64,000 bases of DNA from Streptomyces seoulensis (GCA_013364255.1 CP054936.1:1302001-1366000), one strand, 5' to 3'; positions 45,426-54,201 are shown, numbered from the stretch's first letter. A program made the numbers and translations. Notes: generated from the letters alone by a model not told the origin.

Positions 45426-46931
45426 TCAGTCGACGTACACCTCCGCCCGGTCGACGCTGACGAACGACGCCCCGGACTGCCCGTCGTGCTCGCCCGTCAC
45501 CCGCACCCGCAGGGTGTGCTGCCCGTAGGACAGGCGCGGGCTGAGGTACTGGAGCGTCTCGCCGGTGCGGATCGCGCCGTAGTAGTCGAGACGCTGCTCG
45601 GCGCCGCCGTCGATGCTGAGCGCCGCGTAGCCGTTGCCGGTGTCGCGGACGGACAGCAGGGCGATCCGGGTGCCGGTGAAGGTGTACGTGGCGGTGTTCC
45701 CGGCCCGGTCGCTCCAGTGGTCGTCGCCCCAGAAGCACTGCGCGGCACACCCGGTGCCGGAGTTCCAGGCGCCGGTGTAGGCGACGGTGCCGGCGCCGTT
45801 GGAGCGGCCGTCGTCGTTGATCCAGTAGCCGCCTGGTCCGGGGTCGCCGGACGGGAGGTCCTGGGTGGCGCCGGTCGCGAGCGGGACGCCGAGGTTCGGA
45901 CTGCCGTCGGCGTTCCAGCCGATGCGCTGCGCGCGGGTGGTGCGGTCCGAGTAGGTGAACACCGAGGTCGTCTTGGCGTGGTAGACGATCCAGTCCTGGG
46001 TGCCGTCGGGCGACCGGAAGAAGGCGTGGTGGCCGGGTCCGAAGACGCCGTGGTCGTCGGCGCGGGAGAACATCGGGCCCTGGCGCTGCGTCCAGTTGCC
46101 CGGCACCAGCGGGTCGGCGGTGGACGGCAGCGACATCATCCACACCTGGTAGTCCGGCTTCCCGGTGTCGCAGGTGGAATACGTCATCCAGGTGCGGCCA
46201 TTGCGATACAGGAACTCCGGCCCCTCGCGGACCTCGGGGCAGCCGCCGGCCGCGTTGATCGCCACGGCGTCGCCCGAGACGGTGTACGGGTTCGACAGGG
46301 GCGCGATGTTGAGGCCGTTGTGCTGGTAGGCGTTGATGCCGCTGTAGGCCAGGTAGAGGCGGCCGTTGTGCTGGAGGATGCCGGGGTCGATCGCGAAGTC
46401 GGCGGCGTGGTTGGGCGGCGCCAGCTTCGCCGCGAAGTGGTACGGCCCGGCCGGGTCGTCGCGGTCGGACTCGGCGACGTAGATCCGGTGGTGGTCGTCG
46501 GTGCCGTCGTCGGCGGTGTAGTAGAGGTACCAGCGGTCGCCGAAGCGGTAGAACTCCGGCGCCCACACGTCCCGGTCGCGGGAGGCGTCGGTGTCGGTCC
46601 ACACGGTGACGGGGTCGGCGGTGAGCAGGGTGCTCAGGGACGGCGAGCGCCACATGCGGATGCTGCCGCCCTGGGTGGTGGTGAGGTAGTAGTTGCCGTT
46701 CCAGTACGTCATGAACGGGTCCGGGCCGGTGTTGAGCGGGTTGCGGAACGTGCCGGTGGCGGCGGCCTGCTGGGCCGCGGACCGGATCGCCGGCCGCTCC
46801 GTCTGGGCCGCGGCGGCCGGGGCGGGCCGTACGGCGCTCAGCGCGGCGAGGACCAGCCCGAGCACGGCCAGCACGCCGAACAGGCGTCGCGGGCGCGGTC
46901 GGGGCACGGTCGTGCGGGATTGCGTGCGCAT
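45426..46931 (-). CDS. secreted GH43 arabinan/arabino-oligosaccharide hydrolase with C-terminal beta domain
   Basis: 501 residues. Signal peptide RRLFGVLAVLGLVLAALSAV with cleavage near AAAAQ (about 42). The GH43 five-bladed propeller (about 60-360) has the base D71 in GPDPFMTYWNG, the pKa-modulating D182 in FAIDPGIL and the acid E236 in REGPEFL; WAPEFYRFGDRWYLYY is also typical. Residues about 375-501 form a beta-sandwich module (FTGTRIALLSVRDTGNGYAA) seen in extracellular actinobacterial hydrolases. It resembles exo-1,5-alpha-L-arabinofuranosidases, although endo-arabinanase activity cannot be excluded. An ACGTTG-type operator lies upstream. Confidence 0.9.
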   Translation of the reverse strand: MRTQSRTTVPRPRPRRLFGVLAVLGLVLAALSAVRPAPAAAAQTERPAIRSAAQQAAATGTFRNPLNTGPDPFMTYWNGNYYLTTTQGGSIRMWRSPSLSTLLTADPVTVWTDTDASRDRDVWAPEFYRFGDRWYLYYTADDGTDDHHRIYVAESDRDDPAGPYHFAAKLAPPNHAADFAIDPGILQHNGRLYLAYSGINAYQHNGLNIAPLSNPYTVSGDAVAINAAGGCPEVREGPEFLYRNGRTWMTYSTCDTGKPDYQVWMMSLPSTADPLVPGNWTQRQGPMFSRADDHGVFGPGHHAFFRSPDGTQDWIVYHAKTTSVFTYSDRTTRAQRIGWNADGSPNLGVPLATGATQDLPSGDPGPGGYWINDDGRSNGAGTVAYTGAWNSGTGCAAQCFWGDDHWSDRAGNTATYTFTGTRIALLSVRDTGNGYAALSIDGGAEQRLDYYGAIRTGETLQYLSPRLSYGQHTLRVRVTGEHDGQSGASFVSVDRAEVYVD

Positions 46932-47011
46932 GAGGGACTCCTTCTGCGGGAGCGCTTTCGCACAGGGGTGGGGGGGACGGGGCGTGTTCGGCACGCGGCC
47001 GAGGTGGCGCT

Positions 47012-47027
47012 TTGCATCGTTGTAATG
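47012..47027. promoter_or_regulatory. LacI-type operator 4 (upstream of GH43)
   Basis: TTGCATCGTTGTAATG, one change from the CAACGTTG core, 80 bases before the GH43 ATG on the minus strand. Confidence 0.6.
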
Positions 47028-47120
47028 CCGACGGTGCGTCACCGTAGGGGGGCGCTGACGAGGCGTCAAGGCGTCCGTGCCGAGTCTGGCCGAGGCTTGC
47101 CAGGGCGCGGCCGTGCCCCG

Positions 47121-47134
47121 TATAACGTTGGAAA
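47121..47134. promoter_or_regulatory. LacI-type operator 5 (upstream of the second LacI gene)
   Basis: TATAACGTTGGAAA, 14 bases before the GTG start of the LacI paralogue, suggesting autoregulation. Confidence 0.58.
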
Positions 47135-47147
47135 GGGGAGGAACATC

Positions 47148-48158
47148 GTGCGGGTCAGCCTGAAGGACGTCGCGTTGCACGCGGGCGTCTCCATCAAGAC
47201 CGTCTCCAACGTGGTCAACGACCAGCCCCATGTCACTCCCACCATGCGGGCGCGGGTGCAGAAGTCCATCGACGAGCTGGGCTACCGCCCCAACCTCACC
47301 GCCCGGCACCTGCGCAAGGGCCGCACCGGGATCGTCGCCCTCGCCCTGCCCGAACTGGGCAACCCCTACTTCGCCGAACTGGCCGCCGAGGTCGTCGACG
47401 CGGCGGCCGAGCACGACTACACCGTCCTGCTCGACCACACCGGCGGCCGTCGGGACCAGGAGACCCTGGTCAGCCAGGGCTTTCGCGCCCGGGTGATCGA
47501 CGGGCTGATCCTGAGCCCCATCGAGCTGGAGGCGGAGGACCTGCGCGAGCGCTCCGCACAGGTCCCGCTCGTCCTGCTGGGCGAACGCGAGTACGACCTT
47601 CCGTACGACCACATCTCCATCGACAACGTCGCCGCCGCCCGCGAGGCGGTGCGCCATCTGATCTCCCTGGGGCGGCGGGACATCGCCTTCCTGGGCGCGC
47701 GGCGGGGGCGCAGCCAGCCCGCCTACCTGCGGCTGCGCGGCTGGCGGGAGGCGCTGGACGCCGCCGGGCTCGTCGCCGACCACCGGCTGGTGGCGGCCAC
47801 CGACGGCTGGGGCCACGCCGACGGAGCGGCGGCCATGGCCCGTCTGCTGGACGCCGGGCACCGGCCGGACGCGGTCTTCGCCTACAACGACCTCATCGCC
47901 ATCGGCGCGATGCGCGTCCTGTCGGAGCGGGGGCTGCGGACCCCCGAGGACGTCGCCGTGGTCGGCTTCGACGACGTGGTGGAGGGCCGGTTCGGCGCCG
48001 TCACCCTCACCTCGGTCTCCCCCGACAAGGCGTCCATCGCCCGGATGGCCGTCGAGTCGGTGCTGTCCCAGCTGAACGGCGCCCCCCGCCATCAGGCCCG
48101 CCGCATCCACGCCGGTTACTCCCTGGTCCAGCGGGAGAGCACCCTCGGCCGCGAGTGA
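47148..48158 (+). CDS. LacI-family repressor of the arabinose cluster (paralogue B)
   Basis: 336 residues. HTH SLKDVALHAGVSIKTVSNVV, hinge RVQKSIDELGYRPNLTARHL, sugar-binding domain with PELGNPYFAELAAEVVDAAA, AYNDLIAIGAMRVL and VVGFDDVVEGRFGAV. Very similar throughout to the LacI at 31166-32182. The pair are recent paralogues framing the gene cluster. GTG start with GGGGAGG 7 bases upstream. It has an operator at its own promoter and a second one 95-110 bases upstream shared with the divergent GH43 gene. Confidence 0.92.
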   Translation: MRVSLKDVALHAGVSIKTVSNVVNDQPHVTPTMRARVQKSIDELGYRPNLTARHLRKGRTGIVALALPELGNPYFAELAAEVVDAAAEHDYTVLLDHTGGRRDQETLVSQGFRARVIDGLILSPIELEAEDLRERSAQVPLVLLGEREYDLPYDHISIDNVAAAREAVRHLISLGRRDIAFLGARRGRSQPAYLRLRGWREALDAAGLVADHRLVAATDGWGHADGAAAMARLLDAGHRPDAVFAYNDLIAIGAMRVLSERGLRTPEDVAVVGFDDVVEGRFGAVTLTSVSPDKASIARMAVESVLSQLNGAPRHQARRIHAGYSLVQRESTLGRE

Positions 48159-48231
48159 GGAGCCGGCCCGGCGGACGAGGAGCCGGCCCACCGTATGAGG
48201 GGGCGGCCCGCCGTATAGAGGGGGCGTCGTA

Positions 48232-48250
48232 CCACCGGCGCGGCCGGTGG
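48232..48250. terminator. short hairpin between convergent genes
   Basis: CCACCGGC-GCG-GCCGGTGG, 8-bp stem. The preceding stretch 48159-48226 carries repeated GAGGAGCCGGCCC and GAGGGGGCG(G) units. Confidence 0.55.
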
Positions 48251-48281
48251 CCGGGTGGCCGGGTGGCGGCTCCCGCTCGTC

Positions 48282-49052
48282 TCAGTAGCCGCTGAGCAGG
48301 GCCCGCACCCGGCGCAGGGCCTCGGGTCCGGCGTCACTGTGCCAGCGCGACGGGTCGGCGGGGCGTCGCCCCCACAGCAGCAGCACCCGTACGGCCGCGT
48401 CGCTCTCGATGGTGGCGGGGCCCTCGGGGACGGCCAGCCGGATGCCGGTGCCCTCGGCGTCGGCGGTCACGACGACGTCGTCCATGCCCGGGGTGCGCAG
48501 CCGCCCCTCCACCCGTCCCTCGGGTCCCAGATCCAGACCGGCACTGCCGCGCGCCAGCAGCGGCCGGCCGACCGACACCACGCTGTGCTCCGTCATCCAC
48601 GGCTCGTTGAGCGCCTGTACGGCGGTCCGGTCGTCGCCGGTCAGGTCCCAGCGGTGCAGGATCAGCTCCTCGCGCAGGTGCTCCGCGAAGAAGGGCGCCG
48701 TCACGGTCCGGCCCGTCCACCTCACCTCCGTGTCGGGTGACAGGTCGCGCGCGGCGGCCGCGGCGACCTCGGTGAGCCGTTCGCAGCGGTCGAGGAAGGC
48801 CGTCCACAGCTCGGCGTCGGACATCCGCCGGTAGGGGGCCTCCCGCTCGAAGCCCCGCGTCTCCACCGGCTCGCCCGCGAGGAACGCCTGGAGCACCCGG
48901 GCCAGTTCCTCGGCGTTGCCCGTCTGGTGGACCAGGACGTCCCGCACCGTCCACGCCTCGCACCACGTGCCGTCGTCGGGGCGCCGCGCCTGGACCGCGT
49001 GGACGAAGGGCGCCAGCTCCGGCAGGGTCTCCTCGACCCGGGAGGGAATCAT
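48282..49052 (-). CDS. maleylpyruvate isomerase-family (mycothiol-dependent, DinB-like) protein
   Basis: 256 residues. The N-terminal four-helix DinB-like domain has WTVRDVLVHQTGNAEELARV (first metal His) and AEHLREELILHRWDL (Glu and second/third His), the usual metal triad of mycothiol-dependent isomerases/transferases. The C-terminal part is a sterol-carrier-like domain (AVRVLLLWGRRPADPSRWHS). Function probably involves transfer or isomerisation with mycothiol; the substrate is unknown. ATG 49052 with GGGAGGGAAT... on the minus strand. It is convergent with the LacI gene and lies downstream of the DHA2 gene on the same strand. Confidence 0.85.
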   Translation of the reverse strand: MIPSRVEETLPELAPFVHAVQARRPDDGTWCEAWTVRDVLVHQTGNAEELARVLQAFLAGEPVETRGFEREAPYRRMSDAELWTAFLDRCERLTEVAAAAARDLSPDTEVRWTGRTVTAPFFAEHLREELILHRWDLTGDDRTAVQALNEPWMTEHSVVSVGRPLLARGSAGLDLGPEGRVEGRLRTPGMDDVVVTADAEGTGIRLAVPEGPATIESDAAVRVLLLWGRRPADPSRWHSDAGPEALRRVRALLSGY

Positions 49053-49094
49053 GTGCGATGGGTATCCCGACCGGCCCGCCCGCCAAACCAGCGC

Positions 49095-49135
49095 CCCCGG
49101 GGGGGCATGGCGAGCGGGACATGCGCCCCCCGGGG
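49095..49135. terminator. terminator-like inverted repeat
   Basis: CCCCGGGGGGGCATG (49095-49109) pairs with CATGCGCCCCCCGGGG (49120-49135) with one bulged base, in the 167-bp gap after the DHA2 transporter gene. Confidence 0.65.
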
Positions 49136-49219
49136 CGGATCGCGCCCCGTTCGCCGTGCCCGGCTGGACGGCTCCTCCGCCGCCGCCCAGCCGTCCCGCG
49201 CACCGGCCCGTCTCAGGGC

Positions 49220-50932
49220 TCAGTGCCCCGCGGAATCCTCCGGACGGGCGTGGCGCGGGAGGAGGAAGGCGAGCAGGAAGGTCAGGGCGAGCATGCCGTC
49301 CACGATCCACAGCACCGTCTGCATCACCGAGCCGAAACCGCTCCGGAAGGCCGACGACGCGGTGTCCTGGAGCGCGGCGGGTATGCGGGCGGCGTCCTGG
49401 GGCGACGTCACGGCGGACCGGGTGTCCTTCTCCAGGCGGGCGCAGGAGGCCGGGGTCGCGGCCGGGTCCTTGGCCACGGCGCGGTCGGAGGCGCAGGTGC
49501 GCAGATCCGCCACGATGCGGTCCCGGGCGGCGGGCGCGACGTGCGCGGCGGCCAACCGGCTGCGCAGGTCGTCGGAGTGGTGGTCGACCGCGTCGGCTAT
49601 TCCGCCGCCCAGCAGGCCGAAGAACACGGTGCCGAGCAGCGCCACGCCGAAGGCCCCGCCGAGCTGCTGGACCGCGGTCATCGTGCCGGACGCAGAACCC
49701 GTCTCGTGCTGTTCGACGCTGGCGAGCACGATGTTGAAGAACGGCGCCATGAGCAGGCCCATGCCGATACCGGTGACCAGCAGCGACGGCAGGAGCTGCC
49801 AGGGGCCGACGCCGCCGCCCACCTGGTCGAGGGTCAGCCACACGCCGAACACGCCGACCGCCATGACCAGGGTGCCCGCCTGGAGGACGGCCCGGCCGAA
49901 CTTGGCCACGCCCTGGGCGATGCCGAAACCGACGATCATGCCGCCGGACCAGGGCACCATCACCAGGCCCGCCTTGAGCGGCGAGTAGCCGAGGCCGATC
50001 TGGGTGTAGAGGTTGAAGACCAGCATGAAGCCCTGCATGGTCGAGAAGAAGACCAGTCCGAGGGTCATGCCGCCGCTGAATCCGCGCTTGCGGAACAGGC
50101 TCGGGATGACCAGCGGGTCCAGGCCGGCCTTGCTGCGCCGCGACTCGTAGGCGCCGAAGGCGATGAAGACGGCCACCGAGGCGGCCATCATCACGAACGT
50201 CCACACGGGCCAGTCGTACTCCCGGCCCTGGACCAGGGGGAAGATGATGAGCAGCGCGGCCAGCGAGATCAGGATCATGCCGGGGATGTCCAGGCGCGGC
50301 TTGTCGCCGGAACGGCCCCTGGGCAGGAAGCGCAGGGCGCCGAGGAGGGCGGCGGCGCCGAGCGGCAGGTTGATGAGGAAGATCATCCGCCAGCCGGTGC
50401 CGAAGTAGTCGGCGTCCACGAGCCAGCCCGCCAGGATCGGCCCGCAGACCGCGGACAGCCCCATGACCGGGCCGAACAGGCCGAACGCTTTCTGGGACTC
50501 CTTCGGCGGGAACATCTCCTTGATCATGCCGAGGCCCTGCGGCAGCATCACCGCGCCGAACAGGCCCTGCACGACGCGCGCGCCGATCAGCATCTCGGGC
50601 GACACGGCCGTCGCGCACAGCAGTGATCCGACGGTGAAGCCGGCGGCCCCGATCAGGAACATCCGGCGGCGCCCGTGTATGTCCCCGAGCCGCCCTCCGG
50701 TGACGAGCCCGACGGCCATCGAAAGGGTGTACGCGGCGGCGAGCCACTGGAGTGTGGAGGCGCCGCCGCCGAGGTCGGCCCGCATGGCGGGGCCGGCGAT
50801 GTTCGTGACGACGGCGTCGAGGAGATCCATCACCTCGGCCGCCAGGATCACGAAGAGCGCGGCCCAGCGCCACCGGTAGGGCGCTGGTGAGTCGGTGGGC
50901 GTCTCGGCGGACGCGACGCCGGTGGTGGACAT
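49220..50932 (-). CDS. MFS drug:H+ antiporter, DHA2 (EmrB/QacA) family
   Basis: 570 residues, about 14 membrane helices. The DHA2 motifs are MDLLDAVVTNIAGPAMRADL (motif D1 region), GGRLGDIHGRRRMFLIG (motif A), GARVVQGLFGAVMLPQGLGM (motif B) and GLFGPVMGLSAVCGPILAGW (motif C). A large extracytoplasmic loop of about 90 residues near the C-terminus (HHSDDLRSRLAAAHVAPAAR ... LEKDTRSAV) is longer than usual and holds two Cys. Divergent from a TetR gene across 194 bp with four operator-like palindromes, so efflux is probably induced by a TetR ligand. Confidence 0.93.
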   Translation of the reverse strand: MSTTGVASAETPTDSPAPYRWRWAALFVILAAEVMDLLDAVVTNIAGPAMRADLGGGASTLQWLAAAYTLSMAVGLVTGGRLGDIHGRRRMFLIGAAGFTVGSLLCATAVSPEMLIGARVVQGLFGAVMLPQGLGMIKEMFPPKESQKAFGLFGPVMGLSAVCGPILAGWLVDADYFGTGWRMIFLINLPLGAAALLGALRFLPRGRSGDKPRLDIPGMILISLAALLIIFPLVQGREYDWPVWTFVMMAASVAVFIAFGAYESRRSKAGLDPLVIPSLFRKRGFSGGMTLGLVFFSTMQGFMLVFNLYTQIGLGYSPLKAGLVMVPWSGGMIVGFGIAQGVAKFGRAVLQAGTLVMAVGVFGVWLTLDQVGGGVGPWQLLPSLLVTGIGMGLLMAPFFNIVLASVEQHETGSASGTMTAVQQLGGAFGVALLGTVFFGLLGGGIADAVDHHSDDLRSRLAAAHVAPAARDRIVADLRTCASDRAVAKDPAATPASCARLEKDTRSAVTSPQDAARIPAALQDTASSAFRSGFGSVMQTVLWIVDGMLALTFLLAFLLPRHARPEDSAGH

Positions 50933-50964
50933 CGGAATGACTCCTCGTGGGACGGGTGACGGGC

Positions 50965-50981
50965 GGAGAACGGTGTTCACC
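50965..50981. promoter_or_regulatory. TetR operator-like palindrome A
   Basis: GGAGAACGGTGTTCACC, 33 bases before the DHA2 ATG. Same GAAC-N3-GTTC pattern as the perfect copy at 51099-51115. Confidence 0.6.
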
Positions 50982-51002
50982 GTAGCAGAACACTGCTCAC
51001 TG

Positions 51003-51018
51003 AGAGAACGACGTTCAT
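51003..51018. promoter_or_regulatory. TetR operator-like palindrome B
   Basis: AGAGAACGACGTTCAT, GAAC-N3-GTTC pattern. A weaker relative CAGAACACTGCTC is at 50986-50998. Confidence 0.5.
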
Positions 51019-51098
51019 CAAGATATAGCGTAACTGTCCGGCCTGGACAAGATATATCGCGTGCTGTTCACTCGTGCGGGCGCGCGTCCCCCCTCAGA

Positions 51099-51115
51099 GG
51101 AGAACACTGTTCTCC
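51099..51115. promoter_or_regulatory. TetR operator-like palindrome C (perfect)
   Basis: GGAGAACACTGTTCTCC is a perfect 17-bp palindrome ending 11 bases before the first possible ATG of the TetR gene. Confidence 0.72.
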
Positions 51116-51126
51116 GAACGCCTAGA

Positions 51127-51945
51127 ATGGCTCCCATGAACGACGCGGCCGCCCACACCCCCGCATCCCCTCCGCCGACCCCCTGGGAGCGCGGACGCCC
51201 GGCCCGCGCCCGGGTGTCGGCGCGCACGCCGCTGTCACGCGAGCGCGTCGTGGAGGCGGCCCTCACCGTGCTGGACCGGCAGGGGCTGGACGGGCTGTCG
51301 ATGCGTCAGGTGGCGGCCGAACTGGGGGTCACGGTCTCCGCTCTCTACGCCCACGTCCGCTCCAAGGACGACCTGCTGGAGCTGATGTACACCCGGCTGT
51401 TCGACGGCGCCGCCCTGCCCGAGCCCGACCCCGAGCGGTGGCAGGAGCAACTGCGGGACTACGCCCGCACCGGACGCGAGCGCCTGCTCTCGCACCGGGA
51501 CATGGCCAGGATCTCCATGGCCTACGCCCCCTTCACGGCCGAACTGCTGCCGCACGTCGAGGCGTTCCTCGGCCTGCTGCGGACCGCCGGGCTGCCCGAC
51601 CGCATCGCGGCGGAGGCCGGCGACCTCATCTCCACCTACATCGACGGGTTCGTCCTGGGCGAGACCATGTGGCGGGAACGGGCCGCCGAGGCGGCCGGTG
51701 AGGACGCCGAGGACGCCTCTGACCACCCCGACGTGAACGGGATGGCCGCGGAGATGCAGGACTACTTCGCGTCGCTGCCCGAGAGCGACTTCCCCCATCT
51801 GCACGCCCTGGCCGGCCTGATGGTGACGGACTCCGCCGACGAACGGTTCGGCATCGGCGTGGAGATCATCCTGCGCGGCCTGGCGAGCTACCTGCCGGAC
51901 GCGGCGGCCGGCCGAACGGTTCCGAGCGAGCCCGGTCACGACTGA
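51127..51945 (+). CDS. TetR-family regulator of the DHA2 efflux pump
   Basis: 272 residues (269 from the alternative ATG at 51136). A proline/alanine-rich N-terminus of about 35 residues precedes the HTH (RVVEAALTVLDRQGLDGLSM and VTVSALYAHVRSKDDLLELM). The C-terminal domain is TetR_C_1-like (TYIDGFVLGETMWRERAAEA, LPESDFPHLHALAG), the group of TetR(A)-type drug-responsive repressors. Divergent from the DHA2 gene. The perfect palindrome sits at its promoter, so both genes are likely repressed. Confidence 0.9.
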   Translation: MAPMNDAAAHTPASPPPTPWERGRPARARVSARTPLSRERVVEAALTVLDRQGLDGLSMRQVAAELGVTVSALYAHVRSKDDLLELMYTRLFDGAALPEPDPERWQEQLRDYARTGRERLLSHRDMARISMAYAPFTAELLPHVEAFLGLLRTAGLPDRIAAEAGDLISTYIDGFVLGETMWRERAAEAAGEDAEDASDHPDVNGMAAEMQDYFASLPESDFPHLHALAGLMVTDSADERFGIGVEIILRGLASYLPDAAAGRTVPSEPGHD

Positions 51946-51985
51946 CCGGATCCGGTCCCGGCCGATCGGTCCTGGCCGATCGGTC
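51944..51985. repeat. clustered palindromes between convergent genes
   Basis: GACCGGATCCGGTC (51944-51957, perfect palindrome) is followed by two direct copies of GGCCGATCGGTC (51960-51971 and 51974-51985). Probably serves as a bidirectional terminator. Confidence 0.6.
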
Positions 51986-51988
51986 GGA

Positions 51989-53731
51989 TCAGATCCCGCT
52001 GCCGCGCAGCTCCGCCAGGCTGTCCTCGGTCAGCGGGCGGGGCGTGTGCTCCGCGTCGACGAGGACGACGGTGCACTCGGCGGTGTGGGCGAGCGCGGTG
52101 GTGAAGCTGCCGTCGGTGAACTGCGCGACGGGCCCGCGCGGCGAGCGGCCCACGGCGACCACGCGGGCGTGGACGTCCGCCGCGTGCCGGGCCAGGGCGC
52201 GGCCGGCGGCGGCGTGGTCGCCGACGCTGGTCAGTATCCGGCCGCTGGCGGCCACTCCGGCGGCGGCGAGCCGGTCGAGGTGGGCGGTGACGGCCGCCTT
52301 CGCCCCATCGGAGGACTCGACGTCGACGGCCTGCTCCTCCACCACGGCCGTCTGCTGGACGTGGACGACCTCCAGCGGGCTGCCGCTGTCGCGGGCGATC
52401 CGCGCGGCCGCGTCGACGATGGCCTCGGCCCGGTCGTGGGCGCCGACGGCGACGATGACGGGCGGCACGTCGGCCGGCACGGGCGCGCCGACGGCGGTGA
52501 GCGACGGCTCCACGGGCTCCGGCCCGGTGATGTGCTGCTCCGCCTTCCGCAGCAGCCCGTGCCCGCTGGCCAGCACCGGGATGGCGAGCACGAAGGTGGC
52601 GGCGCCGACGTAGAAGGGGACGCTCAGGTCGGTGGCGTCGGCGAGCTTGCCGGCGACGTAGGGCGCCAGACCGCCGCCGATGAACCGCAGGAAGCCGTAC
52701 GCGGAGGAGGCCACCGGGCGCTCGACCGGGGAGACGAGCATGACGGCCTGGGTGGTGAGGGTGTTGTTGATGCCGATGAACGCGCCGCTGACGACGACCG
52801 CGGCGATGACGGTCGTGGGCGAGGCGACACCGGCGGCGATGACGGCCATGACGATGCCGAGGCCCAGCAGGTTGGCGTACAGGACCGGGGCGGTGCCGTA
52901 GCGGGCCTGGAGCCGCGGGGCGACGAACACGCTGAAGGCGGCGACCAGCAGGCCCCAGCCGGTGAAGACCAGACCGAGCTGATGGGCGCTCAGCTTCATC
53001 GGGTACGGCGCGTAGCCGAGCATCGTGAAGAAGCCCCAGTTGTACAGCAGGGCCATGATGCCCATGGTCAGCAGGCCGCGGTGGCGCAGCGCCCTGAGCG
53101 GGGCGACGGGTGAGGTCGGGCGCGCGGGCCTGGGCAGCGAGGGGACGAAGACGAGGGTGGCGACCAGAGCCACGGCCATGAGTACGGCGACGCCGAAGAA
53201 CGGGCCGCGCCAGCTGATCGCGCCCAGTTCGCCGCCGAGCAGCGGACCGACGGCGATGCCGAGGCCGAGCGCGGTCTCGTACAGGATGATCGCCCCGGCG
53301 AAGCCGCCGCTGGCGGAGGCGACGATCACGGCCAGGGAGGTGGCGATGAACAGGGCGTTGCCCAGGCCCCAGCCGGCCCGGAAGCCGACGATGCCGTTGA
53401 TGGAGTCGGTGCTGCCCGCCAGGGCGGCGAAGACGACGATCACGGCCAGACCTATGACGAGTGTGCGCTTGGCGCCGAACCGGCTGGAGAACCAGCCGAC
53501 GACCAGCATCGCCACGGCGGTGACGATCAGGTAGCTGCTGAACAGCAGCGAGACCTGGCTCGGCGTGGCGTGCAGACTCTCGGCCAGGGCGGGCAGGATC
53601 GGGTCGACCAGACCGATGCCCATGAACGAGATCACGCAGGCGAACGCCACGGCCCAGACGGCCTTCGGCTGCTTGAAGGGGCTGACCGCCTCTCCACGCG
53701 GTGCACTCGCCTCTCCGTGCGGTGTAGTCAT
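51989..53731 (-). CDS. MFS transporter fused to a C-terminal universal stress protein (UspA) domain
   Basis: 580 residues. Residues about 20-400 form a 12-helix MFS transporter (GIGLVDPILPALAESLHATP; LVVGWFSSRFGAKRTLVIGL; ILYETALGLGIAVGPLLGG). After a short linker, residues about 430-565 form a UspA fold: VPPVIVAVGAHDRAEAIVDA, EVVHVQQT, HARVVAVGRSPRGPVAQFTD, GSFTTALAHTAECTVVLVD. The G-x2-G-x9-G-S/T ATP loop is altered (GRSPRGP). Translation start overlaps the MarR stop (ATGA), so it is the target of that regulator. A stress- or nucleotide-gated exporter is likely; the substrate is unknown. Confidence 0.9.
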   Translation of the reverse strand: MTTPHGEASAPRGEAVSPFKQPKAVWAVAFACVISFMGIGLVDPILPALAESLHATPSQVSLLFSSYLIVTAVAMLVVGWFSSRFGAKRTLVIGLAVIVVFAALAGSTDSINGIVGFRAGWGLGNALFIATSLAVIVASASGGFAGAIILYETALGLGIAVGPLLGGELGAISWRGPFFGVAVLMAVALVATLVFVPSLPRPARPTSPVAPLRALRHRGLLTMGIMALLYNWGFFTMLGYAPYPMKLSAHQLGLVFTGWGLLVAAFSVFVAPRLQARYGTAPVLYANLLGLGIVMAVIAAGVASPTTVIAAVVVSGAFIGINNTLTTQAVMLVSPVERPVASSAYGFLRFIGGGLAPYVAGKLADATDLSVPFYVGAATFVLAIPVLASGHGLLRKAEQHITGPEPVEPSLTAVGAPVPADVPPVIVAVGAHDRAEAIVDAAARIARDSGSPLEVVHVQQTAVVEEQAVDVESSDGAKAAVTAHLDRLAAAGVAASGRILTSVGDHAAAGRALARHAADVHARVVAVGRSPRGPVAQFTDGSFTTALAHTAECTVVLVDAEHTPRPLTEDSLAELRGSGI

Positions 53732-54201
53732 GGCCGCTTCTCTCCGGTCGTGTGGGTGACGGGGACGGTGGAACGGTCCTGGACGGCGCGGGCCAGGGCC
53801 GGCAGCGCGAGCCGCACCGCGTCCTGTTCCGGTTCCGTCAGCTGTTCGACGAGTTGCCGCAGGGCGTCGGCGCGCTCGGCCCGCCGCCGCCGGAACACTT
53901 CGAGGCCGGTGTCGGTGGCCGCCACCAGGACACCCCGGCCGTCGGTGCGGTCGGCGGTGCGCCGCACCAGTCCGGCCCGCTCCATGCGGGTGACGAGCTG
54001 GGTCATGTTCGGCTGCGAGACGTTCTCGGCGCGGGCCAGCTCGGTGAGCCGCTGCGGCCCCTCGTTGCCCAGCCGGCCCAGCGCGGAGGAGGCCGCGGTG
54101 CTCAGGCCGCCGGCGGTGGCGCTGCGACGTACGTACCGGACCAACCGCTCCACGGCGAGCATCAGTTCCTCGGAGGCCGCGTCGCCAGGTGCAGAGTCCA
54201 T
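53728..54201 (-). CDS. MarR-family transcriptional regulator
   Basis: 157 residues from the ATG at 54201. The winged HTH holds LTELARAENVSQPNMTQLVT and RMERAGLVRRTADRTDGRGV (wing with DxRG). Longer starts (54216 and 54231) are possible in frame but would cover the palindromic operator. Overlaps the MFS-Usp gene by four bases, forming a two-gene unit. Confidence 0.92.
   Translation of the reverse strand: MDSAPGDAASEELMLAVERLVRYVRRSATAGGLSTAASSALGRLGNEGPQRLTELARAENVSQPNMTQLVTRMERAGLVRRTADRTDGRGVLVAATDTGLEVFRRRRAERADALRQLVEQLTEPEQDAVRLALPALARAVQDRSTVPVTHTTGEKRP

Noticed and set aside
43438..46653. Over 1000-codon minus-strand frame spanning GH54 and GH43
   Set aside because: It is the frame shadow of two genes on different strands and crosses a clear terminator.
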